A stretch of DNA of 64,000 bases. It comes from Natronobacterium haloterrestre (GTDB taxonomy: Archaea; Halobacteriota; Halobacteria; Halobacteriales; Natrialbaceae). The notes below the pieces were generated by a model. It saw only the letters and a list, made by a program, of their open reading frames with translations, had not been told where the DNA came from and did no database searches. Shown here in pieces: positions 9,032 through 18,854 of this stretch. Position 1 is the first letter of the stretch. Each line of letters begins with the position of its first letter. The position numbers and the translations under genes are program-made. The stretch is from positions 1-64,000 of the forward strand of contig NZ_FOKW01000004.1 of NCBI RefSeq assembly GCF_900112205.1. The letters run 5' to 3'.

Positions 9032-9447
9032 CGATACGAGTCAATCAAGAAATTTGTTTTCCTTCTTATAGATGCACGGCTATCTAACGACCGCATTGTT
9101 CTAACCGGCTGAAACAAACGATGACTTCTTACTGACCAAACGCGCTGTATTCAGCATACCATTCCTAGCAACTGGAGAGTGTTTCGACAGAATCAGGATC
9201 CTCCAAGAGAGGCGAACTCAAAGCGTGGTTTGTTAGCCACTGAGCCAATTTACCTACGGTTAAGACGGTTCTCGACCTACACGTTTTTGACGCGCGGTGG
9301 TCCACAGAAGTGGGCCCGGTGGTGAAGACACCGAACCCGCGCTGTCTGGAGCAGACAGCATGTACATAGTCGAGGACGATTCGCAAAAGTCCGACGATGG
9401 AATAGTAGACGCAACTATCGCATTGCCCTCAACGGAGGTGGAGAAGA
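9032..9447. other. Intergenic region with hairpin dyad and possible small ORF
   Basis: The region lies between the divergent DnaJ-fusion and wHTH genes. The only structured element I see is the dyad at 9341-9359 and the 32-codon open frame that starts right after it. The rest shows no convincing gene. The promoter of the DnaJ gene must lie near its left end. Confidence 0.5.
9341..9359 (+). promoter_or_regulatory. Perfect 8-bp inverted repeat
   Basis: GCTGTCTG and CAGACAGC are separated by GAG. The dyad ends one base before an ATG (9360) and could be an operator or an RNA hairpin controlling the 9360/9448 genes. No protein partner is known. Confidence 0.4.
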
Positions 9448-9458
9448 ATGGCAGCTAA
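9360..9458 (+). CDS. Possible 32-aa small acidic protein
   Basis: An ATG directly after the dyad opens a 32-codon frame (MYIVEDDSQKSDDG...) ending in TAA at 9456-9458, which overlaps the start of the wHTH gene by 11 bases. Acidic composition and start-stop coupling with the next gene make it plausible as a leader or small protein. At this length it could also be chance. Confidence 0.25.
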   Translation: MYIVEDDSQKSDDGIVDATIALPSTEVEKNGS

Positions 9459-9801
9459 GAGTGACGTCGACACCCAACCGGCTTCGGTGCACAAACTCCT
9501 CGGCAACGAACGGCGTAACCTGCTCATTCGGTACCTCTCTCTGTTCGAGGAGAACGCCTCTGTAACAGTCCGTCACATCGCGAGGGTCATTCGAGGAATA
9601 GAGACCGGCACGCCACCCACGCAGGTCAGTACAGGCGATTACGAATCAGCCTACAACGGACTGATTCAAACGCACCTCCCGAAACTCAGCGCGAGGGGCT
9701 TGATTGAGTACGATGAATCAGCGAAGGAGGTAGTGGTAACCCCCTGTCTCCAGAGGTACGCATCGATCTCTGTGCTCGCTCAACTCGCCATCTCGGTCTA
9801 A
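9448..9801 (+). CDS. Small haloarchaeal winged-helix protein (DUF7344-like)
   Basis: This 117-aa protein reads as a compact wHTH: HKLLGNERRNLLIRYLS near the N-terminus, a helix around SVTVRHIARVI, then HLPKLSARGLIEYDE (about residues 72-87), a typical recognition helix and wing of the DUF7344 family of haloarchaeal regulators. A good Shine-Dalgarno sequence GGAGGTGG lies about 9 bp before ATG 9448. It probably binds DNA as a transcriptional regulator. Its target is unknown, but the dyad 90 bp upstream is a candidate for autoregulation. Confidence 0.7.
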   Translation: MAAKSDVDTQPASVHKLLGNERRNLLIRYLSLFEENASVTVRHIARVIRGIETGTPPTQVSTGDYESAYNGLIQTHLPKLSARGLIEYDESAKEVVVTPCLQRYASISVLAQLAISV

Positions 9802-10055
9802 GGTCACCTCTTCAGAATAAAGTAAGTCACCAGTCTACGCGGCCAATATCTTTATCTCTTGACCGCATTTGATCCAGTGGACGACGGCCTACCGCGTAGT
9901 GGGATGCGCGGTATGCTCTGGAATTACGTCGTCCCCACCTGGGAAGCTTGGGAGTTGCCATCCTCCATCGGTGGCACGAACTTCCCTTTTGAAATAGTGA
10001 CACAGCACCGCCAAAGTAGCCGGTATTAATTTGTGTGAACACAGAACACTCGACC

Positions 10056-10322
10056 ATGCCAAGAATATCTCAGTCAACCACGCTGGAACAAGTTGAACAC
10101 ATTCTCGGGAGTGGATCTGGGATCCTTGATTTTGCAGTTGAAGGTGAGAATGACTACTACACGTGGGAGGATGGTGAAGATGCGAATTGGGAGATAGAGG
10201 GCGTTGACTGCGTCAAAAACGTTGAAGAAGATCGATTCATCATGTTCCCTGAAGGAGATTCATTCACGTGTGAGGTCGAAACCGAAGAGGATGAGAGTCG
10301 AGTTCGCTGCTGGTGCGAATGA
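10056..10322 (+). CDS. Hypothetical acidic protein, 88 aa
   Basis: ATG 10056 is preferred over GTG 10035 because an AT-rich TATA-like stretch (TATTAAT, near 10023) sits at the right distance for leaderless transcription from 10056. The protein is very acidic, rich in Trp and Tyr in the middle (ENDYYTWEDGEDANWE), and has three Cys (C at DCV, TCE and CWC) with a CWC near the C-terminus. No family is recognised. It is isolated, with an AT-rich spacer on both sides. Confidence 0.45.
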   Translation: MPRISQSTTLEQVEHILGSGSGILDFAVEGENDYYTWEDGEDANWEIEGVDCVKNVEEDRFIMFPEGDSFTCEVETEEDESRVRCWCE

Positions 10323-10676
10323 CCAGTTTTGTACGAGTTGGCTCTGATGAATTACTGGGCAGCGGCGACTTTCGGTAGGAAACCACGTCGCTCAAAGCGT
10401 TACGCTGGAACGCTCTTGTGTGCAATCTCGAAGGATCCGTGTTGGCGAACCAATTAGACGTTCTCACGATGACTCCAACACACTAGACCCCTTGCAGTAT
10501 GGCGATTCGCCAGAACCTACGAGTTAATAATGGCAGTGGGGTCTGAAAACGAAGAAATAACAGATGGAGTTCAATTTGGCGGCCAAAAGTGTATTGGGGT
10601 TTATGTAACACTGACAAACATCCTAATACCAGAATTTTCATACGATACCTCTTGCCACGTCCCCCAATTCTCAAGG

Positions 10677-11013
10677 AATGTGTGCAACCTGCCCACATTA
10701 GGATAATCAGTCAAACTATTCTGGTCGTGTATTAAATTTGAGTTATAAAAACCATCTTATGTGTAGTAGGTTACCTAGCGCATGTCTGATTTTGAATATT
10801 GTGTTTCGGATTTCGTCTTGCGATTTCTGGAACTCTGTGGGCAATCTGCCCACATTACAGTAAAAATTCTCCCATGATGTGTACCAAGCGTGCTGCATAA
10901 TGGTAATATTATTTATAATATGGAGGATGATACACAGAATATCATTTGGATGATTTCAGAGTCGTCTCGATGGCCTGCGATTTTTAGACCGATGTGGGCA
11001 GGTTGCACACATT
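10677..11013. repeat. 337-bp segment bounded by perfect 22-bp inverted repeats (MITE-like or regulatory)
   Basis: AATGTGTGCAACCTGCCC... at 10677-10698 is matched exactly, in reverse complement, at 10992-11013. A third partial copy of the core TGCCCACATTA lies in the middle (10847-10857) inside the palindrome 10836-10854. No open frame of note lies inside and I see no clear target-site duplication. It could be a MITE, a relic of a transposon, or a replication or regulatory array. Confidence 0.55.
10836..10854 (+). promoter_or_regulatory. Palindrome TGTGGGCA-ATC-TGCCCACA
   Basis: These are perfect 8-bp arms with a 3-bp centre. The right arm plus TTA repeats the core of the flanking 22-bp inverted repeats, so the same protein may recognise all three sites. 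Confidence 0.45.
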
Positions 11014-11408
11014 TGTGTCATCCCGAGAAGCTATATTTGTCACCAGCACCGTCTTTCGGTAGTTCTAGTGGGAAACAAAAACCCAAATCCTATTTCGTCT
11101 TCTATAAACTCCTTAGAAAGTGTGAGGTCGGCAATGGCAAAAATCGACGAAATCTCTCACGCTTTCTCTCGCCATTAGATGGTATATTATCGTTTCTAAT
11201 ACTCTTATATAGCAAAACGTGGAGTCGTGAGGGTGGTTTTGAGTCCGTAAGAACCCATGCCTATGAGCCATTAAGGCGACGAACCGACTGAGCCAACTTG
11301 CGAAGAACTTCAGTCGCCAGTTGGGCTATCTACATATTTGCACCAACTTATATACTAACGTATGTTTCTTAGGTAGAGATCCAAATGCGCTTGTTAGGCC
11401 GAACAGGT

Positions 11409-13385
11409 CTAGCTATAGTACGTTGGTACTAGCTGGTGATCGGGAATCTCTTGCAACCGCTCAATCGATAATTCGTCAGCCGCCGAGATGTCCCATACGA
11501 TGTCGAAGAATTCGATCGCGGCATCGACAAACTGCGTTCGTTCGGTGTAGATCCCACATTCGGGGTTCCAGTCGTAACTGTTTTCCATGAAGTTCGCAGA
11601 CCCGAGGAGTGCTGCCCCTTCCTCCGGTGCACCGACCGTCTGGAGTTTGCCATGAATCCCGATCTCATTGAGGTCGCGGAAGTCCATATTGGGCGTCACA
11701 CGCTGGTGTTGCTTGAACCGCGAATAGGTACGCACCGTCACTCGATCACGATGTTCTTTGATCTCGCTCAGCAGGTTTCGTTGAAGCCGCCGCCACTCCC
11801 AAGGTTCCTTCGTATGGCGAGTGAGCAAACGCAACTCGAAGCCATGTTCGAGAAGACGACGAATCTGAGCCACGTACTCATTGAACGTATCGTCGTCGAA
11901 CGGTGTCATGATGCGCAAAACCTTGTCCTCGATGTCGCGCTCGAGGCCGAGGCTGAACAAGCGGTCGGTCATTGCAGTGTACGATTCCAGTCCCGACGAG
12001 CGCCTCTCATGCCAGCGGCGGAGACGCGCCCGTTCTCTGCCGAGTCCTCGTGAGTCTCTGACGTAGGCGTCCATCTTCTGTTCTCCGAGAGCGTCCGGAT
12101 CGACGAGCGTGTAGGTGAAGTAGGTCGGCGCGATCGCCCCGCTGTCGATCGATTCGTAGTCTTGAACCACCATCGACTCGGTCGCAACGGGGTCTGGTGG
12201 GAGTGACACCGTCTCTTGAGAGAGGGAGTCGATACGACTCTGAAGGTCCGAACAGCGTTCTACGAGGTGTTTCGTGTATTCGTCTCGTACAGCCTCGACA
12301 TCGACAGCTTCTGGCACGGTCTCAAATTCGACGAGGCCATCGCTAACTTCACACTTCACTCCCGGAACTGATGAAAGTGCTTGGTAGAGAGAGTACGGTG
12401 TTATGCTCGGCCACCGCTCAGTAACGAAGTGCACGTCGAACGTCGCCAGGACAGGGTATGCCGCAACAGTAGCGACGACTTTGAGAGCTGCCTCCCGTTC
12501 ATCAGCGCTAAGGTCCGCATCTTCCGACACATCGTCGAGTCCGATCGACTGGTCCGTGTTGACTCTCTCTAAGTCGGCCTCAGTGGATGGCACCAGCAGT
12601 GACCGTACCTGGTCGAATTCGTTCTTGTATTCCTGCCGCTGGTTACGGACTGCGTCTTCGACTTCCGTTTCATCGACTGTGATCGCTTCCGTATTGGCGA
12701 GGTTTGCTACCTCGGCCATCTCCAGTTCTCCCTTCGTCGGAGTTGTTCCAATCAATCGCTGCACGAGGTCTTCTAGACAGGCTGCGTCCGCAGACTCGAA
12801 GACGCAAGAGAGGATGTCGCGATAGGATTCTGCAACAACGGTCTCAGTAGACATTGTCTGCTGGGCCGACAACGAACTGCCGATCCGTTCTCGATTAAGG
12901 TCGACGCTGTCGGGATAGATAGTCATGAACCCGAGTGACCCTAAGAGGGGAGCAAGAACGGTCTCATCCCACTCGTCGGCGAGCAGGCTGTCGAGTTCGC
13001 GTCTCGGGATGTTGTCCTCCTCAATCTCGTTGCACGAGCGAAGCACCATCTCAGCTGGCTGAAGCCGAGCGACAGTAGCTGTTCGGATGAACGGCTGTGG
13101 CTCGTCCGATATTAGCACTACCATTCCCAGTAGGGAAATGGTGCCGTTGTCGACGAGACCGAGTTCGTCGAGCAGCCACTCGTGTATCAAGATGACGGGA
13201 TCGCGGCCTCGTTCGTCATTCGTTCTGACAATTTCAGTCCGAACGTGCGGTTCGAGCCGTTCCTGTATCGACTCCCCAGTTGCTGTTGCGGCGAGTGCAG
13301 AGTACACGCTCTCCGCTGAAAGCGCCCAGAGGCGCTCAGGTGACTGTGTTCGGAGTTCGTTCGCGGCGTTGAGTGGATCACTCAT
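11409..13385 (-). CDS. Phospholipase-D-family nuclease, DpdK/DrmC-like effector
   Basis: The 658-aa protein carries one C-terminal HKD-type motif: HGKLQTVG (H at about 578, K at 580) followed by LLGSANFMENS (Ser/Asn at about 596-598). PLD-family nucleases with a single HKD motif act as dimers through a phosphohistidine intermediate. The first 450 residues are helical and of unknown fold. It is the last gene of the seven-gene operon and overlaps the preceding helicase by 8 bp. PLD proteins pair with DUF1998 helicases in DISARM (DrmC) and with DpdJ in the Dpd system (DpdK). With the TGT genes nearby, a DpdK-like nuclease is the better reading. Substrate is not shown. Confidence 0.75.
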   Translation of the reverse strand: MSDPLNAANELRTQSPERLWALSAESVYSALAATATGESIQERLEPHVRTEIVRTNDERGRDPVILIHEWLLDELGLVDNGTISLLGMVVLISDEPQPFIRTATVARLQPAEMVLRSCNEIEEDNIPRRELDSLLADEWDETVLAPLLGSLGFMTIYPDSVDLNRERIGSSLSAQQTMSTETVVAESYRDILSCVFESADAACLEDLVQRLIGTTPTKGELEMAEVANLANTEAITVDETEVEDAVRNQRQEYKNEFDQVRSLLVPSTEADLERVNTDQSIGLDDVSEDADLSADEREAALKVVATVAAYPVLATFDVHFVTERWPSITPYSLYQALSSVPGVKCEVSDGLVEFETVPEAVDVEAVRDEYTKHLVERCSDLQSRIDSLSQETVSLPPDPVATESMVVQDYESIDSGAIAPTYFTYTLVDPDALGEQKMDAYVRDSRGLGRERARLRRWHERRSSGLESYTAMTDRLFSLGLERDIEDKVLRIMTPFDDDTFNEYVAQIRRLLEHGFELRLLTRHTKEPWEWRRLQRNLLSEIKEHRDRVTVRTYSRFKQHQRVTPNMDFRDLNEIGIHGKLQTVGAPEEGAALLGSANFMENSYDWNPECGIYTERTQFVDAAIEFFDIVWDISAADELSIERLQEIPDHQLVPTYYS

Positions 13386-16300
13386 GGTTCCTTGGTTCGA
13401 GGTGAAGGTCGTGAGATAGCAGGTCTAGCAGTTCGTCCTTTGCAAACGATTCGGGGTCGTTCTGCTCTACACACCCATACTGGTAGAGGCAGAACGGACA
13501 TCCGTTCTCGCAGTTGCACTTCGACTCGTCCGGTGAAAACGCCTCACGCATGAGTTCGACGGCGCGTTCGAATTTCTCTCCGTCATCTTGGGTCAGCAGC
13601 ACGGTGATGCCGCTTCCGCCTTCGTCGGAATCGTAGACTAGTGTTCCTTCGTCCTCGATGGATTCCGGAACCTGCCTGACGCTAACACCGCCGATGTACT
13701 GGAGTGCGACTCGGAGGCCGTGAGCGAAGCCGTGTTCGAGTTCTTCGCTGTCGAAGCGTACCCGAACCGCCTTCGTAGAGAACTTCGTTGCGGGCCGGAC
13801 AGCCTCGCTCTCATCGACCGGATGTTCGACGTTGTTCGTACAGTATGCCGAGTCTCCGGTTTTCGCGATTGCTCCGTTACATCCGTCGACACCGCACATC
13901 TCGAACACGTTCGGTAACGGGTCTGCTCCACCGTCCTTGTAGGTCGCCCAGTATTTGCTCGTCGAGGCGAGTAGCGTGACGTCACCGTACTCGAACTGTC
14001 CGTGGACGGTCCCGTTTTCGTCGATGATGTCCCGGGAGAACGTCGCCTCGAACGAATCGCCGGCATCGGTTTCGACGGGAGCGTACGTGCTCTGGGGTTC
14101 CGTATCGTTCTGGTAGACCGTCGAGGGTTGAAGTTGCTGGGTACTCGGCGTCGAACTGAGCGGGAGATCGTGCTGGTACGCAATCACTCTTTCCGGGACC
14201 TGAGTGACGAGCGGCTTCAGTCGCGTCCCGCACGACTCGCAGTTGGAAGTGTCGCTATCGTACTCGGAAGCACACGTCGGACAAATAGCCGCATCTTCGA
14301 GGTCGTCAGTGATGCGTGCGGATTCCAGCGGCTCCCAGTACACCTGTGTCACGACGTAGGTCTCGCTGTCGTAGAGATACGCAGCGCCAGGATGGAGTTC
14401 AGAGAGAGCGATGCGGCGCTCGCGTGACCCGTCGCTGACGTGCTCGAAGTCTTCACCGACGAGTTGGTAATCGACCGAGCTACCAACCGACCGCAATCCG
14501 AACGCAGCAGGACTCTCCCGGTTCAGATAGCTACCGAAGTCCATGTCCTCAAGTCGGTCGAGATAGTCGTTCAGTTGGTCGAGTTGACGCTCGACCTGCT
14601 CTCGCTGTTCTCGTAGGCGGCGCTTTTCGTCGCGGTCGCGAGTATTCCGTTCTTCTCGCCGTAGATCGCTTACTTCCTCGTCAAGTTCATCGATGTCGTC
14701 GTAGATGTCGTCTTGCTGGTCGCGATAGAGATCGACGATAGTCTCCTCGAAGCTCTGTTTGTCCTCGGTTCCGGCGAGGATCCCTTCGACGATGTCCCCA
14801 TGCTTATCGAGAACCGACTCGACGACACCGTCACAGTCGTTACGCTGACACACCCCGCCGTAGCCAGCGGCGTGCTTTCGGCCACACGCTGAACAAACGC
14901 TGAACGACAGGAGGTCCTCCAACCACTGCTCGATTTCGTCCCGGTTCTCGTCGAGGAGCCTCCGAAGTGCTTCAAGCGGAGCATCATCGTTCCAACTCTG
15001 GACTTGGAAGTTCGTGGACGAAAGCACCCCGGTGAACGTCATCACGTCGTTCGGTCGGGGCTCCGTTCGCGGTACTGGCTCGTTGCCACAGACGATGAGG
15101 TCTTCGAGACCGCTCTGTTCGCGGCGCCATGGGACCCATCGGGTCGTCGCAGCCCAGTCGAGGACGGCCCACGAAAGCGACTGGTGGAGCACTTCGTGGT
15201 TCACCTCGTTGAGCGGAACCTGCTGGGGGTCGGCCGCGATGAGTTCCTCTGGGTGTTCGTGGTAGTAGTAATCGATGGGGTTCCGCTGGCTGACCGAGTG
15301 AATGAGGGAATTGCCCGAAGCCCGACCCGCACGTCCGATTCGCTGAAGATACGAGTTGGCGTTCGGCGGGGTCCCGTACAGGAGGAGCGTGTTGAGGTCG
15401 CCGATGTCGACACCTAACTCCATCGCCGGCCCAGACGAGAGGAAGTGTGGATACCGCCCCTGTCGGAACTGGTACTCCAGTTTTCGCCGCTCGTCGCGGT
15501 CGGTCTCACCGTAGTATGCCCGCGCGAGCAACATCATCGGGTCGGACGTCGAAACCTGTTGAGCAGTCAGGGAGTAGTGGGAGTGAGAGAACTCCGACCG
15601 GTCCTCTATCGTCGTTCCGAACTCGATGACATCATCCGGTGCGAGCCCTAGAGTGACTTCGAGCGAGGTCGCGTATTCCTCTTGGCTCGGACTGTAGTTC
15701 GTCGGCGTCACGTTGTCGACGACCGCACATTCGACCGCATCTTCGTCGACCATGACGAACCGACTCCCCTCCTCTTCGACGCGACGTAGAATACCGCGAT
15801 CGACGAGGGAGTCGAGATGGTCGTGTCCGTTCTCGATCTCGTCCACCAGATTCGGCTCATAATGGTGGTTCTGACCGATTGCCTCTACGAGTAACTCACG
15901 CTCGCCCTCGCTGAGCTCGTCAAGTCCGGCGTCCAGCCGAACGTCGACCAGCCCCTCGTCGCTAAGCTGGCTACTGCGGTAACGCTGACTGTACTTACCT
16001 TCAAAGACGCGAGATAGCAATTCTTCTGTCAGGTATTCGTCGACCGACTGGTCGTAGCCGGTCAGATGTTCGTACATCTGCGGGGCGTTACCGTCCTTAC
16101 CGACTAATTGCCCTTCGTACTGGTGTGCATCGTCTACTCCGCACTCCACGACGTCGGACAGTGTTGCCCAACCCGATTCGTCAGCCTCCGAGCTGACGCT
16201 ATCTACGAACAACTGGTCGAAGAAGAACGACTCTTCGGGTTCGCGGAAGTTCCGTTCGAGTTCCTTCATGTCGGACTGGCTGTCCGCGAACGAGAGCATC

Positions 16301-18828
16301 TTCGATTCTCCGAAGGTACTGGGATCGTCACGATCTGCCAGTGAACGCAACAAATAGCGCCCGCTCGTCACAGCAGCATTGGCCGGACCACGGAGCATCG
16401 AGTCGTATCGCCGGTTCTTCGCGTAGGTTTCTCGCCGATCTTCGTGGTAACACGGCAGTCCGCCGGAGAAGTTACTCGCTTCCCTGATTCGTCCGTTATC
16501 GTCTACCATCCGAAAGTTCCCGTAGCCCTTCGCCCGGCGGCTAATCTCGGGATCGTCGCAGTTGCAGTTGTGTGGACCGTTAGGAAGGAACTCGTGCCCG
16601 CAGGACTGACACTCGTCGACCATGTTGATGTCGAACAGCGCGGATCGAACGAGTTTCCGTTTATTGCAACTGCACGACGCGGGTGGATTACCGAAATACA
16701 CTTCGTCGCACCCGGGGTCGCTACACGTCCATCCGAGGAACCGTTTGGGCGTGAGTTCGCCGTCACAGTCGTCTGTAGTGCACTCCTGACCCTCCGGATC
16801 TTCATAGACTTCTCCACACTCGGTGCAATACTGAACATCTTCGTCTGCAAGCGGCTCTAACGCAGTGGAACGGCAGGAATGACATTCGGGTTCCCGTGCT
16901 TCCTCGACCGTGAGTTCGCCGTCACAGTCTGGGTTGGTGCAAACGTGCTTCTCCATCGAATCGTCGAGGACCATCGAGGCGTCGCAGTCGGGACAGTCAT
17001 GCTGATGGTCAATCTTCTGACGCTCGCCACAGTCCGTACACTCGTAGTACGGTCGCCAGTAAACTCGAACCATCTCCGGTGTTTCGCCGTCGATGGTCTC
17101 ACACTGACATTCTCTCCGTTGGAAATACTCGAAACGGCCTTCTTCCGACGTGACGGTATGAGGTGCGAGGCGCTCACAGTTTGGACAGAACCACGATTCA
17201 AGCGACTCTTCACCACACTCGTTACACAACGAGAGTTTCGTCACGAAGTGGTGGCCGCACTCAGTACAGGACGACTGCGGGGTGTCGTAGACTGTCCCAC
17301 AGTTAATACACGTGTAGTAACCGTCGAGCGGCCAGCTGAACAAGTGGGCGCGGCGCTCGAGAATGCCCGACACCTCGCCGATAGTCATGAAGTTCGCTAC
17401 GACTGTCTCCGCCTGGGACTCAGAAAGCCCAGCCTCGTCGATCAGGCGGCCCCGAAGACCGACTGGCCGAAGTGGGGTCTCACGGAGCGCCGCGTAGATC
17501 CCGCGGACGAACTCAAGGGGCCCACCTTCGTCCTCGACTAAATGTTCGTAGAGCGCATCATCAACGTCCTCACTACCATCCTTTACGGCAGCTGCGTCAA
17601 GTGCTTGCCTCGCGGCATCGGTGTCCCCGGCACGTAACTCCTCTTCGCTCATTTCTGCCGAAACAAATTCGTCGGGGATGTCGACGGGGAACGGTGCGTC
17701 GAGGGTACGCTCGTCTTCTTCGACAACTTCGATGTCAGGGTCGACGAACGGATTGATGCGCTGGAAGACCGTCCGTTTGTTCTCCACGGTCGCCGACGCA
17801 CCGACGATGGTGAGATCGTCGTCTGCCTCACTCTCGTACCCGTTGAGTTCCTGCCGCTCTCGAATATACCGGCGCATGAGCGTCGACGTGAACGAACCGA
17901 AGAGCTCGGAATACTCGTGGATCTCATCGAACACAAAGTATTTCGGCTCGGCGACGAAGCGCTGCTGTTCCTCGTCACCGTTGACGTTGAAGAGCCTGTA
18001 GTTGATCGTGTCTGGGTTCGTCAACAGGATGTCCGCTGGCGATTCGACGATGGCGTCACGAGTGACATTGATGAAATCGAACGTGAGGTCGTCCTCGTGT
18101 TCCACCATCGGTTCGACGACGAACGAGTCGTCGTCACGCTGCCTAACCGTCAGCGACGAATCACACTCGTCGCACGGGCAGTCGAAGTATTGGAACGTGG
18201 TCTGGAGGTACGCGAGTTCGTCGGGGTCGCGACGCTTAGTGTCACCGTCGTAGATACCAACGGTCACTTGCTCGTCCGACGATCGATCTCGATTGAGCGT
18301 GAAGAGGTAGTCGATCAATCGCTTCAACTGGTCCTGTGCGAGTGCTTTTGTCGGGTATGTGAGGACGCACTTGACGCTGTCTGGTGGATGGTCGTCGTGC
18401 TGACCCGCTTTTGCCTCAGTAATGAACTGAAGGATAGGGATGAGCCATCCCTCGGTCTTTCCCCGACCCGTACTTGCGGTCAGGAGCGTGTGGTGGTCCT
18501 CGAGAACCGATTCGACCGCTGACTCCTGAAATTCATACAGGGATCGGAACCCGGCCTCAGAGAACGTTTCGGTGACATCGTCGTGGAGGCCTTGGTTACT
18601 GGCGAACGTCTCCCAAGAGGTGTCGCTCATCCGTGGAAGGTCCAGCACCTGGAGGAAGGGGCCTTTCGTCCGGATGAACTCAGGAAGGTCCTCCTCCAGT
18701 GACTCGCCAGACCCGTCGTGGTACCGCGAGACGAGGCTCTTGACGGCTCGCTGTGGTTGGGAGCCGGCGTAGTGTTCAGCGTACGATTCGCGCATCGAGT
18801 TCGCGAGTTCGAGTGGGTCGAAATCCAT
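13378..18828 (-). CDS. Giant DEAH/DUF1998 helicase, second copy (DpdJ/DrmB/DruE-like)
   Basis: Superfamily 2 motifs are clear: TASTGRGKTE (about residues 119-128), DEIH, GASATVE and QRIGRAGR (about 1165). Between the two RecA lobes lies a block of about 20 CxxC pairs (about 505-765), that is, several zinc ribbons. A charged coiled coil follows (about 1380-1430). The C-terminus is a DUF1998/MrfA-type domain with four Cys in CNCENGCPFCLYQYGC. ATG 18828 is preferred over TTG 18837, giving 1816 aa. The gene is a colinear, strongly diverged paralogue of the preceding one. Such helicases are translocation and unwinding motors in DISARM, Druantia and Dpd defence. Here it is coupled to the PLD nuclease gene. 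Confidence 0.8.
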   Translation of the reverse strand: MDFDPLELANSMRESYAEHYAGSQPQRAVKSLVSRYHDGSGESLEEDLPEFIRTKGPFLQVLDLPRMSDTSWETFASNQGLHDDVTETFSEAGFRSLYEFQESAVESVLEDHHTLLTASTGRGKTEGWLIPILQFITEAKAGQHDDHPPDSVKCVLTYPTKALAQDQLKRLIDYLFTLNRDRSSDEQVTVGIYDGDTKRRDPDELAYLQTTFQYFDCPCDECDSSLTVRQRDDDSFVVEPMVEHEDDLTFDFINVTRDAIVESPADILLTNPDTINYRLFNVNGDEEQQRFVAEPKYFVFDEIHEYSELFGSFTSTLMRRYIRERQELNGYESEADDDLTIVGASATVENKRTVFQRINPFVDPDIEVVEEDERTLDAPFPVDIPDEFVSAEMSEEELRAGDTDAARQALDAAAVKDGSEDVDDALYEHLVEDEGGPLEFVRGIYAALRETPLRPVGLRGRLIDEAGLSESQAETVVANFMTIGEVSGILERRAHLFSWPLDGYYTCINCGTVYDTPQSSCTECGHHFVTKLSLCNECGEESLESWFCPNCERLAPHTVTSEEGRFEYFQRRECQCETIDGETPEMVRVYWRPYYECTDCGERQKIDHQHDCPDCDASMVLDDSMEKHVCTNPDCDGELTVEEAREPECHSCRSTALEPLADEDVQYCTECGEVYEDPEGQECTTDDCDGELTPKRFLGWTCSDPGCDEVYFGNPPASCSCNKRKLVRSALFDINMVDECQSCGHEFLPNGPHNCNCDDPEISRRAKGYGNFRMVDDNGRIREASNFSGGLPCYHEDRRETYAKNRRYDSMLRGPANAAVTSGRYLLRSLADRDDPSTFGESKMLSFADSQSDMKELERNFREPEESFFFDQLFVDSVSSEADESGWATLSDVVECGVDDAHQYEGQLVGKDGNAPQMYEHLTGYDQSVDEYLTEELLSRVFEGKYSQRYRSSQLSDEGLVDVRLDAGLDELSEGERELLVEAIGQNHHYEPNLVDEIENGHDHLDSLVDRGILRRVEEEGSRFVMVDEDAVECAVVDNVTPTNYSPSQEEYATSLEVTLGLAPDDVIEFGTTIEDRSEFSHSHYSLTAQQVSTSDPMMLLARAYYGETDRDERRKLEYQFRQGRYPHFLSSGPAMELGVDIGDLNTLLLYGTPPNANSYLQRIGRAGRASGNSLIHSVSQRNPIDYYYHEHPEELIAADPQQVPLNEVNHEVLHQSLSWAVLDWAATTRWVPWRREQSGLEDLIVCGNEPVPRTEPRPNDVMTFTGVLSSTNFQVQSWNDDAPLEALRRLLDENRDEIEQWLEDLLSFSVCSACGRKHAAGYGGVCQRNDCDGVVESVLDKHGDIVEGILAGTEDKQSFEETIVDLYRDQQDDIYDDIDELDEEVSDLRREERNTRDRDEKRRLREQREQVERQLDQLNDYLDRLEDMDFGSYLNRESPAAFGLRSVGSSVDYQLVGEDFEHVSDGSRERRIALSELHPGAAYLYDSETYVVTQVYWEPLESARITDDLEDAAICPTCASEYDSDTSNCESCGTRLKPLVTQVPERVIAYQHDLPLSSTPSTQQLQPSTVYQNDTEPQSTYAPVETDAGDSFEATFSRDIIDENGTVHGQFEYGDVTLLASTSKYWATYKDGGADPLPNVFEMCGVDGCNGAIAKTGDSAYCTNNVEHPVDESEAVRPATKFSTKAVRVRFDSEELEHGFAHGLRVALQYIGGVSVRQVPESIEDEGTLVYDSDEGGSGITVLLTQDDGEKFERAVELMREAFSPDESKCNCENGCPFCLYQYGCVEQNDPESFAKDELLDLLSHDLHLEPRNHE

Positions 18829-18854
18829 CGGTGGCAATTTGTGTGGGATGTTGG

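Larger units (their letters stand above)
10323..11408. other. AT-rich non-coding stretch containing an inverted-repeat element
   Basis: No convincing gene is present in over 1 kb, and the base composition is the most AT-rich of the window. It holds the 22-bp inverted repeat pair 10677-10698/10992-11013 and the internal dyad 10836-10854. Short frames on both strands lack coding character. It separates the island's small regulators from the 3' end of the effector operon and probably contains that operon's terminator, but I cannot place it. Confidence 0.6.

Noticed and set aside
9230-9255. tRNA-like string GCCACTGAGCCAA
   Set aside because: Only a D-arm-like motif; no matching acceptor or T-arm. 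A second such string at 11283 (CCGACTGAGCCAA) also has no cloverleaf.
10264-10467. Minus-strand 67-codon frame beside the 88-aa gene
   Set aside because: Overlaps the real plus gene and has no recognisable transposase or regulator motif.
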